A DNA stretch of 64,000 bases from assembly GCA_021613375.1 (NCBI GenBank), contig CM038718.1, positions 43,727,666 through 43,791,665 of the forward strand, given 5' to 3'. Below the pieces are notes generated by a model, which saw only the letters and a program-made list of their open reading frames with translations, searched no databases and had not been told where the DNA came from. Origin of the DNA: Megaleporinus macrocephalus. Lineage: Eukaryota > Chordata > Actinopteri > Characiformes > Anostomidae. Each line of letters begins with the position of its first letter. Position 1 is the stretch's first letter. This document shows positions 1-9,825 of the stretch, piece by piece. A program made the translations under genes and the position numbers.

Positions 1-63
1 TGTATCAGTTCTAAATGTTGTGTTGTTCTGACGCCGTTCCCCTCGGCCTGTCTCTGCCCACAG

Positions 64-606
64 GGCTCCATCATTAGCAGTCCTCACCTGCGCCGGAGAG
101 CGCCCTCCTCAGCCCGGGAGTGCACGCCCCGTCCCGGCCCGAACCCCCCATCCTCCTCATCCTCCCTGCTGGGATCGCTCTTTGGCAGCAAACGGGGGAA
201 GCCTTCTGCGCAGGGCTACCCTCCCCATCCTCATCCTCTGCCTCCGCACCACCCAGCCCACCCCACCCTCATCTCTCACAAGCCTCACCCTACCAACCTG
301 CACCACACGGCTCAGGCCCAGATGGAGGTCCAGATTGCCCACGGTTACCATGGACAACGCTGTCCGATTCCGCAGAACCCTCCGCCTTATCACCACCACC
401 ACCACTACCACCCACCCCAGCCTGGGCCTGGGCCCCGCCTCTACCGACAGCACTCAGGCCATGCGCCCACCCCCGCCCCGCACACCCACGCACACCATCC
501 TCAGTTCGCGCACCACCACCACCACCATCATCACCGGCACCACAGGGAGCAGCAGCAGCCGGCCAGCTCCAAACCCAAGCACTGTGGCATCAGCACGGTG
601 GTGTGA
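64..606 (+). CDS. iqsec1: IQSEC1-like Arf guanine-nucleotide exchange factor, last coding exon (3' partial gene)
   Basis: A splice acceptor (cccacag, ending at 63) opens a frame of 180 codons that stops with TGA at 604-606. The exon starts GSIISSPHLRRR, continues through LLGSLFGSKRGKP, then becomes proline- and histidine-rich with two His runs (about 388-411 and 511-543), and ends CGISTVV. From family knowledge, IQSEC/BRAG proteins carry IQ, Sec7 and PH domains upstream (outside this window) and long isoforms end in a His-rich tail with a C-terminal PDZ ligand; STVV is a class I PDZ ligand that can bind postsynaptic scaffolds such as PSD-95. They activate Arf6 at the plasma membrane and synapse. 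The assignment to IQSEC1 rather than IQSEC2 rests mainly on linkage to raf1, since human IQSEC1 and RAF1 both lie at 3p25. An ATG-initiated 167-codon frame over the same DNA is a shadow frame. Confidence 0.82.
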   Translation, partial: GSIISSPHLRRRAPSSARECTPRPGPNPPSSSSSLLGSLFGSKRGKPSAQGYPPHPHPLPPHHPAHPTLISHKPHPTNLHHTAQAQMEVQIAHGYHGQRCPIPQNPPPYHHHHHYHPPQPGPGPRLYRQHSGHAPTPAPHTHAHHPQFAHHHHHHHHRHHREQQQPASSKPKHCGISTVV

Positions 607-2340
607 CCCCGGCTACACTCTGAGCCATAGAACTTCACAAACATACACCAGACTTACGGTCTCTGCAAACTGCCGGGGAGCGCCAGGCTTGGTTGGCTTG
701 ACAAGAAGGTCGGACTCAAACTTTGGAAAGGCTTTCTGCTCCGAGAATGCAGGTTGGACTCTAGCCCTAGACTGGCTTTTCCCAAGCTTTTCTGAGGTTG
801 ACGTAGCCACGGTCAGGTTTTGGTGGGGGGTTGAAACGGGTTGTGGCCCATACTATATGTCCAAAAGTATCCAGACGCCCCATCTATTTATAAATCGAGT
901 GGACTTCCAGCTGCAGTGAGGTGCCCATAGCAGATATCGGTGTAGGGCAAACAACCATGAAGCCTCAATAGAAAAACATTAGCATAATGGCTGTCTTGAG
1001 GCTCTAGAGAAGCCTAAGGTCACCATTAGCAAGCCCAGCGTTGGTTGAAGGGACGTAAACCTTTCCAGCATTGGACTGTGGAGCAGTGGAATCACGATCT
1101 TTGGGGTGGTCCAGCTTCATTGAAAATCCTCAAGATGGCATAGAGCGATGAAGGCCCACTGAATACCTTACGGATGAGTTGAAACGATGAAGCTCTGTTG
1201 AATAACTTTAGGAAGGTGTGAGATGAGTTCGAGTAAAGAAGGCCCACTGAACAGCTGTGGGGTGAGCTGGAAGGATGAAGCTCTTTTGAACATGCTTGAG
1301 ATGGAGCTCCAGTGAACACTGTTGAGTTGAAAACCTTTAAAATAAGAGTTGGGATGCATATCTAATCCAAGCCTACATCCCTACATGACCTCACTAAGAG
1401 TCTCGTAGCAGAATACAATCAAATCAATTCCAGCAGCAATGTGTATTGGAAAGGCTTCTCTAAAGAGTAGAGGCAAGCAGGCGTCTAGATACTACTGGAC
1501 ATATGGTGTATGAGCGGCACTTCTCCTCCACGTTCCCCTACCTAGAGGGTCAAAGGCGATGAGAGACGGGTTTGTCCAGACAAGGAAGCCTCCTCACAAT
1601 AGCTCATTGTAAACAGTCTCCTAAGACGTTGTTGTTGTTGTTGTCATCTCAACACTCTGCCTACATGTATCTCCAAAATGCTATTTTTATTTCGAAGGAA
1701 AAGTGTGTGCGTGTGTGTGTTTCTCATCGTAGGACGCTTCATATTTTTTATGAGCCTGAACATGCTCTCCTCCTCCCCCCTGGGCGGCCAGCCGAACGAC
1801 CGGGCGGCGAGAGTGTAGTCCTCCTAATACTGTATTTATTGTGGATAACAGCTTTATTTGTTGTCCTAGCGATCATATATAAATGTGCCAATAATCATTG
1901 CATATCTACTCAGTCAAATGCTCTGCTCTGTGTATACTGTATTGTGTGTAATAGTATTTAGTAGTGTAATTGCATCCATTGTAAGATGTTCTATAATACT
2001 GTAAAAAGATAGACATATTCAGAGTTTTGGTTTTTTAAATATTATGGTCAAATAGAAGTCAAATGAAATGGTCACAGGTGCAGTCAATGTCAGTCGTACC
2101 ACGTATAGTACGGCACAACGAGTTGGAGACCATCCTTCGTTTGTTTAGTTTCCAGACAAAATGACCATTGGGTACAAGAAGAAGAAGAAGAAGCTGTTGC
2201 AACAAAACATAGTATCTCTACTCACTTTGAGATACTCTTTCAGTTTTGATATCATGGAAAAGTACCTGTTGTCTTTTACATTGAATGTTATGATGGATGG
2301 ACTAAAGGAAATGACCTAAGACTAGTTTGAAATACGTCTG
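607..2340 (+). other. Proximal 3' UTR of the iqsec1-like gene
   Basis: No convincing coding frame follows the stop codon. The stretch holds an imperfect internal repeat at about 1085-1330 (gatgaagctct and aggcccactgaa recur) and, at about 1820-1990, AT-rich sequence of 3'-UTR character with TATTTATT and TTTATTTG. It is assigned to the 3' UTR by position only; where the mature transcript ends is not certain. Confidence 0.5.
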
Positions 2341-2413
2341 GTTTCATTGACTTACATTGAAGTATGTTGTTTCTTCACCTGTAGAGTTAGCATTACAAGA
2401 TTGTGTTCCAACA

Positions 2414-2414
<1 letters not shown>

Positions 2415-2482
<68 letters not shown>

Positions 2483-2501
2483 GTGATATATATATTGTGT
2501 G

Positions 2502-2580
<79 letters not shown>
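2415..2580. repeat. (TA)n microsatellite
   Basis: An almost uninterrupted TA dinucleotide tract with a short GTGTGA interruption near 2480-2502. Tyr/Ile-only frames across it are artefacts. Confidence 0.97.
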
Positions 2581-2583
<3 letters not shown>

Positions 2584-2584
2584 A

Positions 2585-2800
2585 CAAGTGAAATGAACAA
2601 CAAGTTTCTCCAAAATTTACAGGAGAGACCAAAAACATACTTTACTTTCAATGTAAGTCAATGGAACCAGAATTTTTTCCAAGCTATTTTGGAGCACTTC
2701 TATTGGTCCATTCATCATGACATTTTCACACAATGTAAACAATCATTAGTGTATTAGGTAGTGATGTAGAAAACTCAAATTAACAACAAAAATGAGATTT
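2585..2800 (+). repeat. Dispersed repeat family R1, copy 1
   Basis: Shares blocks such as aggagagaccaaaaac, aatgtaagtcaatggaacc and cttctattggtccattcat with copies near 6.9, 17.4, 19.9, 20.3, 21.1 and 49.6 kb. It is a roughly 200-bp non-coding, MITE- or SINE-like unit that often abuts a TA microsatellite. Its class is not recognised. Confidence 0.75.
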
Positions 2801-4540
2801 CATATTTATATATATATGGGAAAATCACAATATATATTATATTTCAATATATTCTACTTTCACTTTCTTTTTTAAGAAATCTGCAGGGACATTTTTTTTT
2901 CCACATCTCCAAAGTTCTCCAAAGAGTGGAGCTTGACGTTCTCCTCTTTCTTGAAGCTAGAAGTGCTGTTTATCTCAAGGGGGGCTGTTTTGCTGCTCCA
3001 CCAGGTCTTCCAGGTGGTTGTCAGGAAAACCAATTTTCTTGGAATCTCTTTTATTGAGCGATCTCATATCTAACGTCCTCCTAAAAAACAAGTAGACGTA
3101 AACGTAGAAGCAGACATAAACGTAGACGCAGACGTAAGCGATGGGTGGTCTCTGACAGTTGCACGGTACTATTCTGGAACTTCTGACGCCTTCGCAATAT
3201 TACCTGAAGCAATTTCGGAAAGCAGAGCGCGCGCCAAAGCAGTGGCGCTAACACAGATGACCGGAACTGGACTGTACAGTAGTCGATGCTGCGGCGTGGT
3301 TGTAGATACAGATACGGAGTTACTGATCCTCATGTTTACGTGCGTAAATTCAGGCTCAGTGATCGGACGTGAAATGGAACCGAAAGCCTACAGACTGCGA
3401 ACGGTGTACAAAATACAGCAAACCAGGAGCAAAAACGAGGGCAAACACAGCACTTTTTCTAAGAGCTCGACGAGAGGCAACCGTTCACCGAGCACTCGGG
3501 CGATCCTTTTACAGGACATCTTTTACGAATATACGAATCGTTTTCCGAGAAACGGGGAACCTGCTAGTATTTTACTAATGAGAAGTAAGCTTTCTTTTAC
3601 AGTTTTCAGAGAAAATGATGAAATCAGATATTTTTTTTTTTGGGGTTTAGTTTTCTTTCTTTTGTTTATTTTTTTTATAGGATAAGGTTAAGAAAAAGCA
3701 GTAGGCTAGATAGTCAATGTTCGTCCTGCACATATCCTACAGAGTTATGCACAAACCGTATGAGGGCCAGTGACTGAAGTATTCTTCTTTTGTTTGTACG
3801 TGCAATATGTTTGTAATGGTTTGTGTGAAGTTCCTTCCTGTCGTGCTCATTTCTTTTTATTCCATGATGTCTCGTAATTGACCCTTTGCAAAATCTCCTT
3901 TAGTTACTGTGAGCAGTTGCTGGCTCCAATCGAACCGCCAGCTCAGGCCACCTGGTAGCGACTGTAGCACTTGTGCTAACAGGCCGAGAACTTTTGCAGC
4001 ACAATGTAGAAGCACATGGAGGATTTAAAAGCAGTAGACATTCGGCACGGACACGCATATCTGAGCTGTTAAAGTCTTAGGTTTTCATTTCTATTGAGGA
4101 GGTTCGAGCCGTGATACTCCTCACAAGCTAATGCTAAGGCTAACGCTGTAGCTAGACTGTTCTAGCAACCTTTAATGATACAACACAAACGAAAACTCAC
4201 ATACAAGTGTAGTGATGTTAGACAGAACGCTTCAGTCATGAATGTGAGTTCTGCACAGGCGTGTTTGTTCCATGAAGCTAACTGTTAACAGCTAAGGTAA
4301 ATGCTAAATGCTAAAAGCTAAACAGCTAAATGCTAAAAGCTAGATTAGTGGTTCTCAGACCATTTCACAGTTTTTCTCCACCCCACCTCAAAAAGCATAG
4401 AGGTACTGCAACAGTTTCTCAACAGCGAGAAAGCCATGAGAACCACTGTGCTAGATAACTGGCCTTACATTAGTTCTGTAAGGTTATTTACTGTTAGAAA
4501 TTAGTGAATACAAACTACAGTAACACAGGTATAGTTTAGC
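2800..4540. other. Unassigned flank, possibly iqsec1 3' UTR
   Basis: No gene is recognised. A 147-codon frame from 3242 has no recognisable domain and ends in a low-complexity Phe-rich stretch. A small imperfect repeat of agacgtaaacgt lies at about 3090-3140, and short repeats of gctaaatgctaaaagcta lie at about 4290-4345. Confidence 0.4.
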
Positions 4541-4544
4541 TTAA

Positions 4545-5640
4545 ACACTTCTTCAAAGGTTCTTTAGTAAAGTCGATGGTTCTTCAGCTCAATGGAGAAT
4601 GTGCTCCATATAGAACCTTTTTGAGAATTGTTCAATGTGGTGCCTATAGCTAAATAGAGTTAAAATCATAACATTGTAAAGATAGGGGAAAGCAATTGTT
4701 TTTAGAACCATTAGGTCTACATAGAACCAATTTCATACTGAATTGGTTCTTCCAACTGCTGTATATGGTTCTATATAGCACCAAAAAGGGTTCTTCTGTT
4801 GTTGTAAGCTTGACATTATGATAATAGAAAAGGGCAATGGTTCTATTTGGAACCATGTGTTTAGCATAGAACCATTTTAAGTGATGCTTTGCAGGAGAAA
4901 ATGGTTCTTCCGACTGAAGATTGTGGTTCTGTGTAGCATCTTTAGAACCCAAAACAGGATTCTTCTATTGTTATAAGCTTGACATTGTAACAGTAGAGGA
5001 AAGCAATGGTTGTTTTTAGAACCCTGAGGTCTACATAGAAGCAATTTCATGCAGAATTGGTTCTTCTGATTGAAGAAGAATGTGCCGTATATGGTTCTAT
5101 ATAGCACCAAATGTTGGTAAGCTTAATGTTGTAACAACAGAAGAAGGCAATGGTTCTGTTTAGAACCATGAGTTCAGCATAGAACCATTTTAATTGATGC
5201 TTTGCAGGGGAAAATAGTTCTTCCGATTGAAGATTGAGGTTCTGTGTAGCATCTTTAGAACCCAAAACAGGATTCTTCTATTGTTATAAGCTTGACATTG
5301 TAACAGTGGAGAAAAGCAATGGTTGTGTTAAGAACCATGAGTTCTTTATAGAACCATTTGATGCTCAAATGCTTCCTCCAACTAATTGATTGACGACGAA
5401 TGTGTTGTATATACTTCTATGTTTGGTTCTATTTTTACAATAGAAGAACGCTTTTTGGTGCTATGTAGAACCACTTTCTGAAAAGGTTCTCTATAGAACC
5501 ATGGCCTAGAGCACATTCTTCATCATTTTTGATCCCCCATTTCATCATGCAACAAACCATGTAGGCCTAAAATACTACTGTACAGAGTTATTGTTGTCTT
5601 TACTAAGGAACCCTCGAAGAACCATCTTTTTTAAGTGTGT
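4545..5640. repeat. AGAACC/GGTTCT-rich dispersed element with internal tandem duplication
   Basis: Dense alternating motifs (agaacc, ggttct, tagcaccaaa) run through the block. A unit of roughly 300 bp is repeated: the block gattcttctattgttataag appears near 4970 and again near 5270. A second copy lies at about 7075-7565. The inverted nature of the motifs suggests a foldback DNA element; no transposase is present. Confidence 0.75.
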
Positions 5641-6300
5641 ATCATAGAGCCAGCATTAGTCTGCCTTGTTACTTGTTCTGACATTGAGCTTTGAGTTTGG
5701 TCTTCCTCAGCTTCCAAGCTTGAACACCCCCCCAGTCATATACGTGATTTACTCCCCCCCAACGTTCTCACTGTAGGTTCTTGGTTTAGTCTTAGTTTTG
5801 AGTTCTGTCTCAGTTTTTATTTGCTCAGTTCATTATTTTGCAAACGGTCAATACAGGTGGCACCACACTGCAGTGAACCACTCGCATGGGATTTAGTGGA
5901 ACTAGGCTGTCGTGTCCTCTTGTGTATGATGTGATACCTTTTTTTTTTTTTTTGTCCAAAATAAATCAGTGTTACGTTGGCGATGAAGTGCAATCGTGTA
6001 AAGTGCATTCACACGTTCTAGATAATAGCGCAGCATCTGTTATTCCTTCAAGAGATTCAGGTGATCAGACAAATTATGCAAATATCTTTCCTTCCACGAT
6101 GACGATGTGCGATGATGAATGTATGTAGGAAGATGTGTGTTTAGAAATGTATGTTTAGTGTTTTTATTATTTTTTTAATCTGCAGAAGCACATAAACACC
6201 CAACCTTGCTTTACCGCATCATGAGGATGCTTTACATTGAGTTTGATTGGTGACTGTCAACATCGGTTTTCAGTAGACATGCTTGTACATAGCTTTCCCG
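5640..6300. other. No gene seen
   Basis: Contains short homopolymer runs (C near 5728 and 5755, T near 5940). Frames are short and without recognisable domains. It may still be transcribed as iqsec1 3' UTR. Confidence 0.35.
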
Positions 6301-6316
6301 GTGTTTAGGTTAATTA

Positions 6317-6321
<5 letters not shown>

Positions 6322-6385
<64 letters not shown>

Positions 6386-6555
6386 ACATCAAAAGTTTGG
6401 ACACACCTCAAGGCATTGAAAGACGTTTGAATAGTGAAGGTGGTGCCCAGGTACAAAAATATTTCCAAAAAACATTTAATATTTCAATAAATTAATGATA
6501 TGCATACGCAATGACATAGAATGTAACTCCTCCAAACCTTTTATTATATATAACC

Positions 6556-6607
<52 letters not shown>

Positions 6608-6699
6608 GTTGTTGTTGTTGTTGTTGTTGTTATTATTATTATTATTGTTATTATTAAAATAGTACAAATAAACCTGGGTGCATCCAAACTTTTAATGAA

Positions 6700-6786
<87 letters not shown>

Positions 6787-6790
6787 ATAT
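6322..6790. repeat. Tc1-type MITE relic embedded in TA and TTA/TTG microsatellites
   Basis: (TA)n at about 6322-6383 is followed by aaaagtttggacacacc. A (TTA)n tract with an internal (TTG)n block lies at about 6553-6655, then ccaaacttttaatgaagtg, then a second (TA)n at about 6702-6782. The inverted ends aaaagtttgg and ccaaactttt are those of short Tc1/mariner-related fish MITEs. Confidence 0.7.
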
Positions 6791-6874
6791 ATTAACCATC
6801 TGGTCACTTCATGCATGTTGAATCTTGGGATTATATCTAAATAAGGCCAAGACACTCAAGACACATTTTAATAT

Positions 6875-7010
6875 TTCTACATCATTTCATGATAAATGGA
6901 CCAATAGAAATGCAGCTTGGAAAGAAGTCTGGTTCCATTGACTTCCAATACAAGTAAAGAGAGTTTTTGGTCTCTCCAGTTTTTCTTTGGACAACCGAAA
7001 CTCCCCAGGC
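6875..7010 (-). repeat. Dispersed repeat family R1, copy 2
   Basis: Reverse-complement copy of the block near 2.6 kb: catttcatgataaatggaccaatagaaatg, then tggttccattgacttcc and ggtctctcc. Confidence 0.7.
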
Positions 7011-7074
7011 AATACAACACTGACCTTTATTAGTGTCTGCCAGGTGGTGGATACATGTGATTGGGAAATCTGTG

Positions 7075-7565
7075 GTTATATTTAGAACCATGAGGTCTAC
7101 ATAGAACCAATTTCATGCTAAACTGGTTCTTCTGATTGATGGGGAGTGTGCCGTATATGGTTCTATATAGCACCAAAAGGTTGTAATCTTAATGTTGTAA
7201 CAGTAGAAGAAGGCAATATTCTATTTAGAACCATGAGTTCAACGTGGAACCATTTTAAATGATCCTTTGACTGAAGATTGTGGTTCTGTGTAGCACCTTT
7301 AGAACACCAAACAGGATTCTTCTATTGTTATAAGTATTGTAACAGTGGAAGACGGCAATGGTTGTGTTAAGAACCATGAGTTCTTTATAGAACCATTTGA
7401 TGCTTAGATGCTTCTTCCAACTAATTGATTGACGGCGAATGTGTTGTATATGCTTCTATGTTTGGTTCCATTGTTACAAGCTTGATCTCGTCACAATAGA
7501 AAACCCCCTGTTTTGGTGCTGTGTAGAACCACTTTCTGGAAAGGTTCTCTATAGAACAAGCGTAC
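7075..7565. repeat. AGAACC/GGTTCT-rich element, second copy
   Basis: Matches the unit structure of the 4.5-5.6 kb block, with successive blocks taagaaccatgagttcttta, gaaccatttgatgct and ggttctctatagaac. Confidence 0.7.
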
Positions 7566-7589
7566 ACAACAAACTACTGCAGGCAATAG

Positions 7590-7800
7590 AAACTGTGGGG
7601 CTGAAGGTTAGGGATCCAGTCTTGTGACCAGAAGGTCGCTGGTTCGATTCCCAGGACCAGCAGGACATGACTGAAGTGCCCATGAGCAAGGCACCCAACC
7701 CCCAACTGCTCCCCGGGTACCGTGGATAGGGCTGCCCACTGCTCTGGGCATGTGTGCTAGTGTGTGTGTATATATGTGGGTGTTTCAGAATAAATAAATA
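7590..7800 (+). repeat. tRNA-derived SINE family S1, copy 1
   Basis: Contains a pol III B-box-like GGTTCGATTCC at 7641-7651. The fish SINE body follows with the sequence blocks gagcaaggcaccc, aactgctcccc and gctgcccactgctctgg, then gtgtgtgtatatatgtgggtg. Other copies are at 16.4 kb (+), 43.7 kb (-) and 53.1 kb (-). Confidence 0.8.
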
Positions 7801-7974
7801 GTGACAGAATCATCCTAAACTTAAATGAACAGATAAACGACAGATCATTTGCATATTCCGGCCCCCTCAGCACTCAGACCTTTCCACACCAAGTTTAAGA
7901 GCATGCATCCAAAACCTTAATCAGGAAATTCACCCCAGCTACCACACATGATGTGACCAGATGTGTAAACATGG

Positions 7975-8558
7975 GGTCTGTCTCAAATCCTAGTGAGTGT
8001 CTAAGTAGGCTGTCTAGGTAGCAGCTGTGTAAGTATCAGCGTTCTCTCCTCATCTCTCCTCATAAAACAGATTACTGAGACGCTCTAGTTAGAGAGAGAC
8101 TGCGTCATGGCTTGTTCCCCCCACTGCAGCACATGACCTGTGGTTTAGGTAGTTGCTAAGCTACCGACCGGCATCCAAAACAATAGCCTGAAGGTAAAAA
8201 ATTTGCTAGCATAAATGCTAATGTCTGGAGTATAAAGTGTAAATGATGAAGGACTCGTTACAGAGTTGATAATAAAATACTGTTTTGTGTGATTATATGA
8301 CCAGAAACACATTAAAACTCCAGAGAGAATCAAAATAACTCACATTTTAAAACCACTTCACTGCTCCTAGATTAGCCTGTGTTGCATCATGGGATTGTCT
8401 TAGCGGCTGAGGAAGCCTTCAATGCTTTCTTAAAATCAGGTCTAAATAAGGTTCCTCAGTAGACAGCATGTTTAAGGTATGTAAGAATTGGGACAGCCTA
8501 CATGTTGGGGACGTAAAATGTTGCCTATGTAGACCCTCACTAGGTTTTGAGACAGACC
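7975..8558. mobile_element. Non-autonomous TIR DNA element with 5-bp target duplication
   Basis: The left end GGTCTGTCTCAAATCCTAGTG and the right end (reverse complement GGTCTGTCTCAAAACCTAGTG) form 21-bp inverted termini with one mismatch. CATGG flanks both sides (7970-7974 and 8559-8563), which fits a 5-bp target duplication. A boundary one base further out would leave only ATG. No transposase is encoded. Truncated relatives lie at about 15.2-15.45 kb and 63.13-63.51 kb (inverted). Confidence 0.8.
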
Positions 8559-8564
8559 CATGGT

Positions 8565-9540
8565 GTCCTTTCTCTTGTTCTCGGCTGCCTATACGTGAAG
8601 CACATTCTTTTTGTCCTTCAATCGTTTGTAGGTCATATCTTTTTGCAAATGTTGTTTAGTTTTTTTAATTTGTTTCGGAAAGTTACGTTAAGAAAAGTAT
8701 CGATCCCGATCTTTCAGTCCGGAGAACGTGTCCCAACGAAGCACCGCATGGACCCCATGCATCTTGTTCACTGTGAGCTGATGGACTTTTGCAGCCTGGG
8801 GAGAAAAGAACACAGAACTCAGAACTAAACCAGGTTTCTTTTTCTTTTCTTTTCCTTTTCTTTCGTTCGCACCCTCGACGCTGACTTGCGATTGCTGTTC
8901 TGTACTGCATTGTGTTTTCCTGAAGCATGCAGATCGTTTGACGTGTACACTGAACAGCAAAAGAGAGACGACGAAGGGAAGAAGGAGTCCCACTATCGCA
9001 CAACAACGGTCCGTCGGCCGAAGGACTTATAGGTTCGGTGTAAATATGAGCCGTAGACGCCGGGACCGGCCCAATAACATGAGAGTTGCAAACCTATCGA
9101 TGGACCACATGGGAGATAAGGACCTGTACATAGTGTGCATAGTACAGTCCCTCGTTACGTAACGTCCTCATGTATATGGAGGGTTCGTCCCCGTCTCGTC
9201 CAGAGTGGACGATAGCTACACGGTTTTGGTTCATCTCCGCTTTGATGCCGTGCATTTTAGAAACAGACTGTTGGAAATAAATAAGAAACAAAAAATGATA
9301 ATATAATATATAAGAAATACAAAAGAAGTTCACTGCCTCTCACGTCCAACCACCAGACCGCTGCTGTCCTCAGAGCATGTTTCAGGAAAAGGGAAGGACT
9401 TTGGAAAACGAATGAATAAGTAAATAAAAGGGAATGAATGAATGCTTTCATTTTGATATGCAGTCTGTTTGTAAGTGCTTAAGATCTGATCAATGTAAAA
9501 CTTCAACTGTGACGATGTTGAGAAATAAAAGATGATAGAA
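8565..9540 (+). other. Candidate distal 3' UTR of the iqsec1-like gene
   Basis: Mostly non-repeat sequence of moderate GC content, unlike the flanking transposon debris, ending with AATAAA at 9276-9281 and 9524-9529. Its position on the sense strand and terminal poly(A) signals suggest the distal 3' UTR. An independent non-coding transcript cannot be excluded. Confidence 0.45.
9524..9529 (+). terminator. Candidate poly(A) signal (AATAAA), iqsec1
   Basis: AATAAA in gagaaataaaagatg, followed within about 40 bases by a T-rich tract (cttcttctttttcttctt). An alternative AATAAA lies at 9276-9281. Confidence 0.45.
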
Positions 9541-9825
9541 AGAACGCTTTGCTTCGTCTTCTTCTTTTTCTTCTTGCTGCGCTCGAGCTCTCCATCGTGT
9601 GGAAGAGCTGGAACCGTAGTAATCTAAAGCAGAACTAACTTTGTCTCGCTGTCCTGCTGAATGCTAGTGGAGGACTGACCATCAGGGCCTCCTTCTCATC
9701 TGACACCAACCAGGTCTCCTCTTCAGCCGTGCCATCTGCTACACCCTCGACTGCATCGCTGTCATCCAGACGTACCAGCATTGAGATATGATGGGACTGT
9801 TTCAACTGACTCCCAGTGACTCCCA

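Noticed and set aside
120..623. 167-codon plus-strand frame with ATG at 120
   Set aside because: Overlaps the true iqsec1 exon in another frame; the correct frame starts at the splice acceptor (64) and ends STVV at 606.
182..919. 245-codon Thr/Pro-rich plus-strand frame
   Set aside because: Shadow of the GC-rich, CAC-repeat iqsec1 exon running into the 3' UTR; no domain or conservation signal.
2357..2651. Poly(Tyr-Ile) frames on both strands
   Set aside because: Translation of a TA microsatellite.
3242..3685. 147-codon plus-strand frame as a novel gene
   Set aside because: No recognisable domain, low-complexity Phe-rich end, no splice or promoter context; probably chance in UTR or intergenic DNA.
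7641..7651. Functional tRNA gene because of GGTTCGATTCC
   Set aside because: No acceptor stem or cloverleaf could be built around it, and the downstream body matches a SINE family.
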